A DNA stretch of 64,000 nucleotides from the NCBI RefSeq assembly GCF_002101705.1, contig NZ_LQPC01000047.1, positions 310,001-374,000 on the forward strand, given 5' to 3'. This DNA comes from Mycolicibacterium iranicum (GTDB lineage Bacteria > Actinomycetota > Actinomycetes > Mycobacteriales > Mycobacteriaceae). This document shows, piece by piece, positions 50,742-60,472 of this stretch. The first letter of the stretch is position 1. The number at the start of each line of letters is the position of its first letter. The translations under genes and the position numbers were made by a program. A model generated the notes under the pieces. It was given only the letters and a program-made list of their open reading frames with translations, had not been told where the DNA came from and made no database searches.

Positions 50742-52664
50742 CTATCGGGGCGGATCGCCGCGCCAGCTGAAGCTGTTGACGTACTTGCCCATGTCCAGTG
50801 CCAGCTGAAGGTTGGCCGCAGAGGGCTTACCGGATCCGAAGTCCGGCCCGAACGCGCGATACGGGCCGACGGCGCCCGCGATCAGCGCCAGGTCATTCTT
50901 GACGGCGACCATCACGATGATGCGCATCCGGGTCGAACTGCTCATCGCACCCTGCGGCCAGACGTCGGCGGCCAACCCGTAACCCGGCTGGTAGCCGACC
51001 ATCGTGTTCGGTATCTCGTAGGCGGTCTTGGTGTCCGGGTAGGTTTCGTGCAACAGGGTGTAGGCGATCTCCTCGGCGCTGCGACCCTCGGCCGGTCGGC
51101 TGAACAACTGCATGGTGCCGCCGTCGCCTGCCTGCAGCACTGCGGTCACACCGTCTGATCGCGTGGACACCGCATAGGCTGCGCCCTCGGCCGGATAGGA
51201 CACCGAGAACGCCCCGTCGGCCGACGTGAAGCGGGGGTTGATCTCGACGGCACGATTCATCGGTGGGCTGCCGCACTCGGGCGGGCAGACATATTTGGCC
51301 GCGGGGGTAGAGATCAGCCCGGACAGACCGATCAGCGCGCCAGCCACAATGACGATGGTGACGCTCAGCGCCAGCGCGACGGTGCGGAACGACGTCTTCG
51401 GTGCCTGGGTCGCCTCGAAAGTGCCGGACTGCGTCGAATAACCCGGAAGCAGTCCTACGACGACCTTCCCGGCCGCGGTTGCGTCGGCGACAGGGACAGG
51501 GCGATTGTCCCTTCGGATTTGGCGCGACCGGCGTGAGCACGCCCCCATGGCAGCGCCGCATCTCGCACAGAATGGCGCATCCGGCACGATGTGATTGCAT
51601 TCGACGCACAGGATCGGTTCGTCGGTGCGCACCTCGTCGTGCGCCTCATGCAAAAGGGCCAGATGCAGACCCACCCGGAGGGCGAACAGGGCAAGGCCGG
51701 TCAAGGTCAGATGCAGTGCCAGCTGGAGCCATTGAGGGAAACGCACGACGTCCACCAGGCCCAGCCCGGCGTAGACGGCGATCACCACGACCGCGATCAA
51801 GATGAGCGTCAGGCGAACGAAGGCACGCCCCTGGTCGGCTTTGTTCGCCGGCCGTGTGAACCACAAAGCCGTCCCGATGAGACCGCCCACGGCAGCGGCG
51901 GTCAGCGGCATGGCGATACCGCGGATGCCGGCCTCGACGAGCAGCCCGTCCATCGGACGGGCACGGTTGATCATCCCGGTGGTGAACTGGGGTGCCAGCC
52001 GGGTCAGCGTGGCTGCCGCGGTGAACGTCAAAGCGCCCAGAGCCCCGATGGCGTAGCCGTCCAACGCTTCCCGTCTACCACGCCAGGTGACCCGGGCCAC
52101 CAGCGCTGGGACCAGCATGAGCATCATGCTGCCCAGCGGCACACCGATGCCGTCGCGCAGAATGCGTCCACCGGCGATACCCGCGCCGAGTGGAACGCCG
52201 TAGGCGCGGGCCACCGCAGCTCCTGTCAGCAGCACCCAGCCGACTCCGAGGATGAGGCCGAGTGCGACCGTCAATACCAGTGTGCTCCATGGAATGTCAT
52301 GGGAAACACCGGATTCGCGCAAGTAAAGAGCGAAAAGTAGCGGAAGGCCGAGTGATGCCACCGCGATGAGCGCAGCCGGCATCCGGCACACGGCGGCGAC
52401 CGTCAACGCGGCCATCAGCAGCCCGAGCCCCATCAGGAACACCCGGCGCGCTCGCGGTGTCAGGTGTGGAAAGAGTGAACTGGTCAGCGCAGGTGTCACC
52501 AGTCGCTGGCCGGGTGCCGCGCTGAAGGCCCTGGCACGCAACCAGTGTGGGCCGTCCCCGCCGCGGTGCTCCGCCAACGGGACGCCGCACAGCCCGCAGA
52601 ATTCGCCCGCGGGGACGTCGATCTGACAGACCGGGCATTCCACCACTCCGGTCGGACTGCTCAT
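50742..52664 (-). CDS. Zinc-ribbon multipass membrane protein
   Basis: A 640-residue protein of unknown function. N-terminal Cys4 ribbon: ECPVCQIDVPAGEFCGLCG (about 9-27); ~8 membrane helices; a second Cys4 ribbon in the middle (LCVECNHIVPDAPFCARCG, about 357-375); another helix (VALALSVTIVIVAGALIGL, about 432-455); and an outer domain with CPPECGSPP and a beta-rich fold. Zinc ribbons are cytoplasmic and may bind nucleic acid or protein. It probably shares a transcript with the sedolisin protease 31 bases upstream. Confidence 0.78.
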   Translation of the reverse strand: MSSPTGVVECPVCQIDVPAGEFCGLCGVPLAEHRGGDGPHWLRARAFSAAPGQRLVTPALTSSLFPHLTPRARRVFLMGLGLLMAALTVAAVCRMPAALIAVASLGLPLLFALYLRESGVSHDIPWSTLVLTVALGLILGVGWVLLTGAAVARAYGVPLGAGIAGGRILRDGIGVPLGSMMLMLVPALVARVTWRGRREALDGYAIGALGALTFTAAATLTRLAPQFTTGMINRARPMDGLLVEAGIRGIAMPLTAAAVGGLIGTALWFTRPANKADQGRAFVRLTLILIAVVVIAVYAGLGLVDVVRFPQWLQLALHLTLTGLALFALRVGLHLALLHEAHDEVRTDEPILCVECNHIVPDAPFCARCGAAMGACSRRSRQIRRDNRPVPVADATAAGKVVVGLLPGYSTQSGTFEATQAPKTSFRTVALALSVTIVIVAGALIGLSGLISTPAAKYVCPPECGSPPMNRAVEINPRFTSADGAFSVSYPAEGAAYAVSTRSDGVTAVLQAGDGGTMQLFSRPAEGRSAEEIAYTLLHETYPDTKTAYEIPNTMVGYQPGYGLAADVWPQGAMSSSTRMRIIVMVAVKNDLALIAGAVGPYRAFGPDFGSGKPSAANLQLALDMGKYVNSFSWRGDPPR

Positions 52665-52695
52665 CAGTACCGTCTCTTCGTCGCGCAGCTACTCA

Positions 52696-54300
52696 TCAGG
52701 CTTGCACCTTTTGAGCCAACAGCACGTTTCGCACCAAATTGTCGACATCGGGGGTGCCCAATCCGGTGACCAAGTCATAGCCGGGTCCCGCATTGTCGAC
52801 TGCGTTGCCGCCCAACGTGACATCGCGATATGCGGGTCGTGGCGCGCCCTGGGCGATGCGGTACAGCAGCGGGTTGATGTCGCCGATCAGCGCACCGCCG
52901 TTCTCAAGCAGATACTGGTTCATCACCGCCGTCAGTCCGGCCCAGATGGGCGCGGATTGTGACGTGCCGCCCCCGACGACGACCTCGTCGTTGAGTACGA
53001 ATTTCACCCCGGTGAACGGGTCGGCGACCGCAGCGACATCGGGTGTCATCCGCTTGCCGTTGTGCCGCTGGGGAGCGATCCCGGCTGCGGCATCCTGCTG
53101 CCAGGCCGGCATGTCGAACAGTGCAGACACCCCGCCACCGGTGCCCTGGGACAACGGCACATCGAACCACGTCTGCTCCGACACCCACGTCCCGTCGGCG
53201 TCCGTGGACAGGGTGGTCCCCCCGACGCTCGTCATCTCCGGCAGCGACGCAATGGAATCCAGACCGATGTCCTGGTCGCTCGGAGGCGACGACCAGTCTT
53301 GCCCGCCGCGGCACTCCATGCCGGCGAGGTCTCCGCTGGCGTTGTACGCCGTGGTGCCGTGGGATTGCGCGGTGCGCAGCGCGGCCCGAACGGGAGCCAG
53401 ATCGGCGGCCGTGATCAGCTTGTCGCAGCCCCAGCCGATCGAGAAACTCCACACCGCCCCAGGGAATTGGCGATCGGTCTGCTCGAGCATCTCACCGATT
53501 TTGCGGTATCCGCCGTCCGTGCCCACCGTGGGTAGTGCATTGACCACGACCTTGCGGGCGTCGGGTGCAATGGCATGGGCCACTTGCAGATCCATCGACA
53601 ATTCACCGCGCACCTCTTCCGGCACGCCTCCGACCACTTCGGGGGCCAACCGCGGCAACGCGAACGTCGACGTGAACTTGTCCAAGTCCGACTGGTGGAA
53701 ACCGTCGAAGGCGAAGATCACGATGGTGATGCCCTTGCCCGTAAAACCGGCCCTGGCCAGATCGTCGGCGTTATAGGAATTCAGCAGAGCATTCGGGCCC
53801 AGTCCGCGGTCGGGCACATCGAGAGGGATGTGGTCGGGTCGCGACATGTGGTGCGGCGTGTAGCTGAGGATCCGGCCCATCTCGGACACCTCGCCGCGCA
53901 GGTGCTCGGGCACCGACGGTTGGTGCGGTGAGGCGTAGAAGAGTTGTCCCTTCCTGCCCCGGTAATCGCGCACGGAAACGTCGAAGGCCCGCTCGACGGC
54001 ATCGGGAGGCCCCTCGACGACCGCCCAGTCATCACCCGGTCGCCACCGGACCGACAGGGATTGGTCTGTGGCCCAGTCCATGAGCGCGCTGGGCCGAGAC
54101 GGGTCGGTCAGGCTTGCCGTGATCTCGATGCTTTGCTCGCGCGCCGGTCCGAGATCGGTCGATGCTTCCAGCAGTGATGCATACGGACCTTCGATAAGCC
54201 GGTCATCGGGTCCGCGGTCGCTGGTGGACAGACCAACGCCCGCCGCCACGGCTCCGACGAGGAGCACGGTGGCCAGCGGGCGCAGGGTCGCCTTATTCAT
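52696..54300 (-). CDS. Secreted sedolisin (S53) serine-carboxyl protease
   Basis: A 534-residue pro-kumamolisin-type protease. It has an N-terminal signal/membrane segment (LATVLLVGAVAAGVGLS), a pro-domain (about 40-150), and a catalytic domain with Glu/Asp in ELSMDLQVAHA, Asp in NASGD, and the active serine in GGTSQSAPIWAG (about 480). Members act at acid pH after self-processing. The start at 54300 is set at the signal peptide. A poly-Thr lipoprotein lies 51 bases upstream on the same strand. Confidence 0.9.
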   Translation of the reverse strand: MNKATLRPLATVLLVGAVAAGVGLSTSDRGPDDRLIEGPYASLLEASTDLGPAREQSIEITASLTDPSRPSALMDWATDQSLSVRWRPGDDWAVVEGPPDAVERAFDVSVRDYRGRKGQLFYASPHQPSVPEHLRGEVSEMGRILSYTPHHMSRPDHIPLDVPDRGLGPNALLNSYNADDLARAGFTGKGITIVIFAFDGFHQSDLDKFTSTFALPRLAPEVVGGVPEEVRGELSMDLQVAHAIAPDARKVVVNALPTVGTDGGYRKIGEMLEQTDRQFPGAVWSFSIGWGCDKLITAADLAPVRAALRTAQSHGTTAYNASGDLAGMECRGGQDWSSPPSDQDIGLDSIASLPEMTSVGGTTLSTDADGTWVSEQTWFDVPLSQGTGGGVSALFDMPAWQQDAAAGIAPQRHNGKRMTPDVAAVADPFTGVKFVLNDEVVVGGGTSQSAPIWAGLTAVMNQYLLENGGALIGDINPLLYRIAQGAPRPAYRDVTLGGNAVDNAGPGYDLVTGLGTPDVDNLVRNVLLAQKVQA

Positions 54301-54351
54301 GGCTCGCACACGATCTCGGAGCGTGCCCGGACGGTGGCCGGGCACGCTGGC

Positions 54352-54618
54352 TCACTGACCGTAGTCGTCGCGACCCGGATTGACCGTTTGCTGAGGTGCC
54401 TGCACCGGAGGAGTGAAGATGTTCGGGCCGTCGGGATCAGGGGCCTTCTCGGTCGGACTCAGCGGCGGCGTCGTGGTCGTGGTCGTAGTGGTGGTGGTGG
54501 TGCTCGACTCTTCGGGGGTCCCGCTGTCGGTGCTACACCCCGCGGTGACGCCGATCATCGCGATGGCGGCGCCAAGACCCACCCCTGCGGCGATCCGGCG
54601 AAGACGAACTGATGCCAT
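54352..54618 (-). CDS. Poly-threonine lipoprotein
   Basis: An 88-residue protein with a signal peptide and lipobox VTAGC (Cys about 28), followed by GTPEESS, a run of about 11 threonines, PPLSP and a Pro/Gln-rich tail. Likely anchored outside the membrane and O-glycosylated at the Thr run. No known domain. SD AAAGGA precedes the ATG. It may be a cell-wall anchor or a partner of the protease that follows. Confidence 0.78.
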   Translation of the reverse strand: MASVRLRRIAAGVGLGAAIAMIGVTAGCSTDSGTPEESSTTTTTTTTTTTPPLSPTEKAPDPDGPNIFTPPVQAPQQTVNPGRDDYGQ

Positions 54619-54782
54619 TTTGGTCCTTTACTGGGTCTCTTCAAGCTAACAACGGTCGCGCTTAACTAACGCACGCGTGTGTCAATCGTATTCCGAGCAC
54701 CGTGGTACGTGCAGCGGAACTCGTAGCACTCGGCCCGCTGGCGGTGGTCGAGCCCGCCTTCACGAGCCCTCTGCAAAGCGCT

Positions 54783-55085
54783 CTATTCGAAACGCGGAGC
54801 CGATGCCACCCGGGTGATATCGCCGAAAAGCGGGCCCCATTCGAACTCGGCGATGACCGCGTTCATCGACGTCGAGGGGGAGCCGTCGTCAATCCCGGTC
54901 GCCAGGTCCACGAGTGCGCCCGCGGCGGAGGTGAGCGTGATGTCGTGCCGCCGCGATACCTCCAGCAACTCGCCGAACGCCTCGCCCGGTGAGTAGCGCC
55001 GCCGCCCGATGAGGATTCCCTGCGCGAGGTCAATTGTTCGACGGCCCTCCGAGCTGCGATCTGGGCGACGACTCTGCTGGCGCAT
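54783..55085 (-). CDS. Stand-alone ANTAR-like protein (start uncertain)
   Basis: A 100-residue ANTAR domain: EGRRTIDLAQGILIGRRRYSPGEAFGELLEVSRRHDITL, then an acidic C-terminus (FEWGPLFGDITRV). It resembles the protein at 21605. The ATG at 55085 gives a length like that paralogue, but the better ribosome site (GAGGAGGAGG) precedes an ATG at 55096 in another frame, whose first residues (ASRVVAQIAARRAVEQL) also look ANTAR-like. A frameshift is possible. It is next to a sigma factor. Confidence 0.6.
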   Translation of the reverse strand: MRQQSRRPDRSSEGRRTIDLAQGILIGRRRYSPGEAFGELLEVSRRHDITLTSAAGALVDLATGIDDGSPSTSMNAVIAEFEWGPLFGDITRVASAPRFE

Positions 55086-55206
55086 CCGTCCAGCATGGCA
55101 GCGCGACCTCCTCCTCGGCTGAACATCTGGTGGCCGATGGCTGACGTCGAGGCGCCTGTTTGGCGGCCGGTGCCTCGGCGCAACCGTCGACATGTGCCGG
55201 TCCGTC

Positions 55207-55815
55207 TCATGCGACGTGCTGGGCCGTCGGAATGTCGGCGTGATCCTGGGGTGCGCGGTGGGCCAGGGCGATCCGTAGGCGTTGGCGGCCTCGGTGCGCT
55301 CGGGACATGACGGTGCCGATCGGGACATCGAGGATCTCCGCGGTCTCCGTGTAGGTGTGGCCGGCGACGAACGCGAGGTAGACCACCTCTGCGAAGCCCT
55401 CCGGCAATGCCGCCAGCGCGGCACTGACATCGGCATCCGGGATGCGCTTTAACGCCTCAGCTTCGGCGGACATCGTGCCGGAAGCGCCTGCCGTGCTTGC
55501 CAGCACCCGATCGGTGATCGCGTCCTCTGCGACCTCAACGGGACGGCACTGCTTGGCGCGGTAGCCGCTGATCCACTTGTGGTGAAGGATCGTGAACAGC
55601 CAGGCCTGCATGTTGCTGTCTTCGCGAAACTGGTGCAATCCGGTGTAGGCCCGCAGGAACGTCTCCTGGAGCAGGTCCTCGGCGTCGGCCTCCGATTTGG
55701 TCAGTCGTCGTGCGCCGCGGCTCAACACGTCGCGGTAGGGCAGGACGTCGCGGGTGAAGCGGTCGGCTAAATCGGCATCGCAGGCCGCTTCGCGGGCGAG
55801 CGCGGTTATGGTCAT
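55207..55815 (-). CDS. ECF-family sigma factor
   Basis: A 202-residue sigma factor: region 2 DVLSRGARRLTKSEADAEDLLQETFLRAYTGLHQFREDSNMQAWLFTILHHKWI (residues ~25-80) and region 4 LAALPEGFAEVVYLAFVAGHTYTETAEILDVPIGTVMSRAHRGRQRLR. Layout fits SigE/SigH-like ECF groups. No anti-sigma gene was seen nearby, although the downstream ANTAR or membrane proteins could be partners. Start at 55815 with GAGGACTGG. Its targets cannot be read from sequence. Confidence 0.9.
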   Translation of the reverse strand: MTITALAREAACDADLADRFTRDVLPYRDVLSRGARRLTKSEADAEDLLQETFLRAYTGLHQFREDSNMQAWLFTILHHKWISGYRAKQCRPVEVAEDAITDRVLASTAGASGTMSAEAEALKRIPDADVSAALAALPEGFAEVVYLAFVAGHTYTETAEILDVPIGTVMSRAHRGRQRLRIALAHRAPQDHADIPTAQHVA

Positions 55816-55968
55816 TTCCAGTCCTCGATCTGTCGTCCGCGACGTGTCAGCGTCTCGGCGCCCTAGGGTTTGGGGAAAGCAATCGGATGAAGTGCGTGGC
55901 AATGATGTTTCGCCGGCGGGGGCGTCAGCGGACCCTTGGAAACCCGTAGTCAGCGGTGCCGAAGGTGC

Positions 55969-56637
55969 TCAGTCCCCGATGAAGGTGACGGTCTCTCCAA
56001 GGGACGCCCTGCCGGTGCGGATGTAGTTCACCGCGTGGTCCTCGTAACCGATCGACATTCCGCAGAACAGCATGAGGTCATCGGGCGGACGAACGGTCTC
56101 TGCGACGGTTTCGCGAACCTGGGACCACGCCATCTGCGGACAGCTGTGCAGCCCTTCGGCACGCAGGAGCAGCATGACGGTCTGGAGGTACATTCCGAGA
56201 TCGGACCACTGAGGTCGCCCGAGGTCGCGATCGATGTAGCAGAACAGGGCCGCGGGTGCGCCGAAGCAGTCCCAGTTGCCGATGGCGGCGCGCTGGCGCG
56301 CGTCCCAGTCTTGCCGAGCGATTCCCAATGAGGCATACCGCTCGTTACCGAACGCCCTCCGGCGTTCGACGTAGGGTGACTTCAAGCTGCTGGGATACAT
56401 CTCGAATTCTCTTTCATCCCAGGCAAATCCGGCCGCGACTCGCTCGATGGCGACCTTCTTGAGGCAGGCCAGCGGTGTACCGGTGAGGACATAGATTCGC
56501 CACGGCTGAATGTTCGATCCCGACGGGGCCCAAGATGCCGCGGCCAATACACGCTCCAACGCCTCCGCCGGCACGGGCTCATCGGTGAATCCGCGCACCG
56601 CCCTTCGGCTCAGTACCGCTTCGTAGACGTCCACCAT
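55969..56637 (-). CDS. FMN-dependent nitroreductase family protein
   Basis: A 222-residue nitroreductase: VDVYEAVLSRRAVRGFTDEPVPAEALERVL, ASWAPSGSNIQPWRIYVLTG, and a C-terminal EDHAVNYIRTGRASLGETVTFIGD. FMN-binding residues (RR, PSGSNxQPW) are present. It reduces nitro-aromatics or quinones with NAD(P)H. Start at 56637 with GAGGAAGG. It follows the LuxR regulator and may be its target; the reductase of M. smegmatis NfnB family is similar. Confidence 0.88.
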   Translation of the reverse strand: MVDVYEAVLSRRAVRGFTDEPVPAEALERVLAAASWAPSGSNIQPWRIYVLTGTPLACLKKVAIERVAAGFAWDEREFEMYPSSLKSPYVERRRAFGNERYASLGIARQDWDARQRAAIGNWDCFGAPAALFCYIDRDLGRPQWSDLGMYLQTVMLLLRAEGLHSCPQMAWSQVRETVAETVRPPDDLMLFCGMSIGYEDHAVNYIRTGRASLGETVTFIGD

Positions 56638-56723
56638 CGCGCCTTCCTCGTGACCATCAGCTTCTTGCTTCCAGCCTTGCAGGGGTCGAAACCGCGGAAA
56701 CCCTTGACAATTCGTGGTTTGGT

Positions 56724-59504
56724 TCAGCCGGCCCAGGAACCGGTGCGCAACTGGCGTCGTGACGTGATACCGAGTTTGACGAAGACCTTCCGCAGATGCC
56801 ATTCCACAGTGTGGGTGCTGATGAACAGCTGGGCGCCGATCTCTTGATTGGTCAGGCCCGCCGCGGCCAGACGCGCTATCTGCGCCTCCTGCGCGGTGAG
56901 GTCGTCACCCGCGCCGAGGGGGTGCTTGCGCACCTTCTGGCCGGTGGCGACCAATTCGCGCCGGGTGCGTTCGGCGAAGCCGAGTGCGCCCATCCGCGTG
57001 AACATCTCGTGGGCGGCATCGAGATGCCGCTTGGCGTCGCGGCGACGATTCATACGCCGGAGCCATTCGCCGAACGAGAGGTGTGTGCGCGCCTCGTGCA
57101 GTGTGATGCCTGCATCCCTGAGGCGGTCAATCGCTTCGACGAACAATGCCTCGGCATCCTGCTGGGGCGCCAACAGCGCCTGGGCAGCGGCCACCGCACC
57201 CAGACCCCAGTTCGTCCCGCTGGAGCCCGCTCGCGCTTCGAATCGCGGCAGGGCCTCCGCGGCGGATTCGCGATCGCCGGCGTGCACGGCGGCCTCGATG
57301 AGCTCGAAGAGACACCAGCTGTAAAAGCCCAGATCCTCGTACTCACAGCACTTGCGAGCGGCGGCGAGCGCCTCGTCGTACCGGCCGGCGCCGTTGAACA
57401 GCACCGCCGAGGTGTACCGGGCGAGTCCGACCAGCCGACCTTCACCTCGGGTGCCTCCGTCGGCAGCGGCCGCTTCGATCAGACCGAGAGCGTCTGACGG
57501 TACTCCGCGCCACGCACCGAGGGTCAGGGAGTGATACTTCACCGGCGTCGCGCCCACGGATGTGGTGATGGTCGTGGCTTCTTCGAGAAGTTCTGCTGCT
57601 CTGGCGAGCTCGCCCAGGTAAACGTGGACGCCGGCTAAATGGGTCAGTGCGGGCGGAAGCATCGCCAGAGCGCCGGTATCACGCGCGCGCCGAACCATGT
57701 CGGTCGCGATGCGTTTCAGGACAGCGTCGTCCCACAGTTCGTGCGCAGCCGACTCCTGCGCGATCGGGAACGGCCAGTGGGCGGGGAGGTCAGAGTCTTT
57801 CTCGGTCGCGATGCTCCAGAGTTCCAGCGCGTTGCGCAGATCTTCGGACCCGGCTCCCGGCCCCTCCAAGATCCGCGTGGACATGCCCCTCAACAGATAG
57901 TCGACGGGACGGTCCAGCGAGGGCAGCCGATCGGCAGCCGCCCGGGCTGATGCGGCGATCTGTGCCAGCACCTCCGGATGGCCGAGTCGGCCGGCGTACA
58001 TGGCGGCAGCCACAGCTTCGAGATGTGTCTCTCGCGCCAGTCGCGGATCGACATCCTCGAGTGTTTTTGCTGCACAGTGCAACTGACGTGCCGACTCCGC
58101 CAGAGTGGGGGCGCCGGGTTCGCCGCTGCGGCTGCGGGCGAAGTCCATCTGAGCCCGCATCCGGGCGACCTGCGCCCGTTGCAGGTCAGACAGCGGACCT
58201 GACTCGGCGATCGCGAGAAGCTCATGGGCCGCGGCAGGCGCCGCGGCGTCCCGCTTCGCCTCTGCGGCTGACAGTGCCCTGGAGCCTCGAAGGGCCGGGT
58301 CGGAAGTCAGTACAGTGGCGCGCTCCAGAAATGCTGCGGCGGCTGCGATTCCGCCCCTGCGCTGAGCGCGGCCGGCCGACGCTTCCAGCTCAGCGGCGAT
58401 CGTATCGTCCTGTCCTGCGGCTCCGCCGGCGGCATGCCAGGCCCGACGATCGGGATCTGTGTGCGGATTGGTGGCTTCGGCAAGTGCGCGATGAATTTCG
58501 CGGCGATCGTCCATCGACGCGGCGCGGTAGGCAGCCGACCGAACCAGCGGGTGGTGGAAGCGCATTCGGGGACCGAACTCGATGACACCTGCCGCCTCGG
58601 CGGGGGCGAGAGCGTCGACCGCAATGCCCAGGATCGCCGCTGCGCGCAGGAACAGCCCGGAGTCGCCCACCGGTTCGGCGGCGGCCACCAGCAACAGCTT
58701 CTGCGTCTGAGTCGGCAGGGACCGAATGCGTTGCGTGAAGGTTTCTTCGAGCTGTCCCGGCGAGTACCGTCCACCCATGTTCCAGAAGCCGCCGGCCAAT
58801 TCAGCGGGGGAGAACCTGCGTGGTATTTCCAGAATTGCCAATGGATTGCCGCGTGTTTCGGCGACCACCCGGTCGCGTATCCCGGGATCAATTCCTCCCA
58901 CCATGACCGATTCCAGAAGCTCCCGTGCGTCGCCGTCGGACAGACCCGCGACTGCGATGTCGGGTAGTCCTGCCAGGATGGCCGGTGCGTCGCGGACCGC
59001 GGCGATCACGGCAACTGATTCGGCCATCAGGCGACGAGCCACGAAACCGAGGACCTGCACCGACACCTCGTCGAGCCACTGGGCATCGTCGACCACACAC
59101 AGCAGCGGTTGGCCCTCAGAGGCCGCCGCCAGCAAGCTCAACACGGCAAGGCCGACGAGGAACCGGTCCGGTGTCGGTCCTACACCGCGGCCGAACGCCA
59201 CATTCAGGGCGTCCCGCTGCGGCTCCGGCAACCCGTCGACGAGGTTCATGAGCGGAACGCACAGCTGGTGAAGCCCGGCGAAAGCCAGCTCCATGTCGGA
59301 CTCCACGCCCGCGACATGTATGACCCGAAATCGCGTTGACTGGTCTCTCGCGTACCGCAGCAGCGCGGTCTTGCCTACGCCCGCGTCGCCGCGCAGAACA
59401 AGCACCTGGCTCTGACCCGATCGCGCGCCGGCAATCGCACCCCGGATCGCCTCGCATTCGCTGTCCCTGCCGCGCAAAGGTTGTTGTTGACCCTTGCTCG
59501 ACAT
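56724..59504 (-). CDS. Large ATP-binding LuxR (LAL/MalT-type) regulator
   Basis: A 926-residue regulator. A Walker A motif (GDAGVGKTALLRYA) sits near residue 38; a Walker B-like CVVDDAQWLDE near 145; a long helical-repeat middle; and the C-terminal LuxR HTH LTAQEAQIARLAAAGLTNQEIGAQLFISTHTVEWHLRKVFVKLG. It is an activator controlled by ATP and an unknown ligand. The start at MSSKGQQQPLRG is assumed; a longer frame starts at 59606. Probable targets are the nitroreductase downstream, or the NmrA/MBL genes upstream. Confidence 0.9.
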   Translation of the reverse strand: MSSKGQQQPLRGRDSECEAIRGAIAGARSGQSQVLVLRGDAGVGKTALLRYARDQSTRFRVIHVAGVESDMELAFAGLHQLCVPLMNLVDGLPEPQRDALNVAFGRGVGPTPDRFLVGLAVLSLLAAASEGQPLLCVVDDAQWLDEVSVQVLGFVARRLMAESVAVIAAVRDAPAILAGLPDIAVAGLSDGDARELLESVMVGGIDPGIRDRVVAETRGNPLAILEIPRRFSPAELAGGFWNMGGRYSPGQLEETFTQRIRSLPTQTQKLLLVAAAEPVGDSGLFLRAAAILGIAVDALAPAEAAGVIEFGPRMRFHHPLVRSAAYRAASMDDRREIHRALAEATNPHTDPDRRAWHAAGGAAGQDDTIAAELEASAGRAQRRGGIAAAAAFLERATVLTSDPALRGSRALSAAEAKRDAAAPAAAHELLAIAESGPLSDLQRAQVARMRAQMDFARSRSGEPGAPTLAESARQLHCAAKTLEDVDPRLARETHLEAVAAAMYAGRLGHPEVLAQIAASARAAADRLPSLDRPVDYLLRGMSTRILEGPGAGSEDLRNALELWSIATEKDSDLPAHWPFPIAQESAAHELWDDAVLKRIATDMVRRARDTGALAMLPPALTHLAGVHVYLGELARAAELLEEATTITTSVGATPVKYHSLTLGAWRGVPSDALGLIEAAAADGGTRGEGRLVGLARYTSAVLFNGAGRYDEALAAARKCCEYEDLGFYSWCLFELIEAAVHAGDRESAAEALPRFEARAGSSGTNWGLGAVAAAQALLAPQQDAEALFVEAIDRLRDAGITLHEARTHLSFGEWLRRMNRRRDAKRHLDAAHEMFTRMGALGFAERTRRELVATGQKVRKHPLGAGDDLTAQEAQIARLAAAGLTNQEIGAQLFISTHTVEWHLRKVFVKLGITSRRQLRTGSWAG

Positions 59505-59607
59505 AGCCACCACCGCATCCGGTTCCGACGGACCCGTCCCCACCGCTTCGAGTAGGTGCCGGTCCGATCGCACAGAATGGTAGCTATTGATTGTCGCTCC
59601 GGTCACG

Positions 59608-60372
59608 TCAACGCTGGGGTTTGGCGGCGGTCTCCAGAATCCAATCCGCCAACCGGATGTCGAAGAGGGCGGCGCCCGAGCCCGGGACGAGCGTGCCTTC
59701 GCTCACGTCGACGCCCCAGTACCTGGCTGCCGGGTCGGTGATCACCACGCGGTGATCGCCACGCGCCGTCAAAGCCGTCCGAAGGACTTCGTCGATCGTG
59801 AACTCTTCGGGTCCGCCGATCTCGCTGATGCCGTTGAGAGGGTTGTTCACCGCAGCGATGGCGACCGCCTCGGCGACATCGGCGGACGCCATCGGCCGGA
59901 TCGGTGACGGTGGCACGCGGATGGTGTCGCCGACAGTCGCGGTGTCGGCGATGCTGTTCAGGAACTCGAAAAACTGGGTGGCGCGCACGATTGTGTAGGG
60001 AATCGGCCCGGCCGCGATGAGCTCCTCCTGTGCCAGCTTGGCCCGAAAATACCCGCTGTCGTCGGCCAGTCTGTCGGTGCCGACGACTGAAAGGGCGACG
60101 TGATGACCGACGCCTGCGGCGGTCTCGGCACGAAGCAGGTGGGATGTGGAGAGCCGGAAGAACTCCATGGCGGCCCGGTCCTCGAACGACGGCGAGTTCG
60201 ACACGTCGACGACAACCGACGCGTCGCTGAGCACGCCGTCGACGCCCTCGCCGGTCACCGTATTCACGCCGGTGCCGGGGGCTGCCGCGACGACGGCATG
60301 ACCGTGGTCGGTGAGGTTCTGCACGACCTTCGAGCCAACGAGCCCGGTTCCTCCGATGACGACGATCTTCAT
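59608..60372 (-). CDS. NmrA-like NAD(P)-binding protein
   Basis: A 254-residue Rossmann-fold protein. The N-terminal nucleotide motif GGTGLVGSKVVQNL matches NmrA-like/atypical SDR proteins. It lacks a catalytic Tyr-x3-Lys (SGYFRAKLA is a partial remnant). It may be a redox sensor or a reductase. The ATG has a GGAGAGGAGAG site. It follows the MBL gene by about 100 bases and precedes the LuxR regulator. Confidence 0.87.
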   Translation of the reverse strand: MKIVVIGGTGLVGSKVVQNLTDHGHAVVAAAPGTGVNTVTGEGVDGVLSDASVVVDVSNSPSFEDRAAMEFFRLSTSHLLRAETAAGVGHHVALSVVGTDRLADDSGYFRAKLAQEELIAAGPIPYTIVRATQFFEFLNSIADTATVGDTIRVPPSPIRPMASADVAEAVAIAAVNNPLNGISEIGGPEEFTIDEVLRTALTARGDHRVVITDPAARYWGVDVSEGTLVPGSGAALFDIRLADWILETAAKPQR

Positions 60373-60472
60373 GACTCTCCTCTCCGCGGTTGCCGACGCA
60401 GCCGTCTGAGGACCGGAACCCGCGGACCCGATGGGATTCATCCCGGGTGGTCGTCGCTCTTGGATCTTCGTG

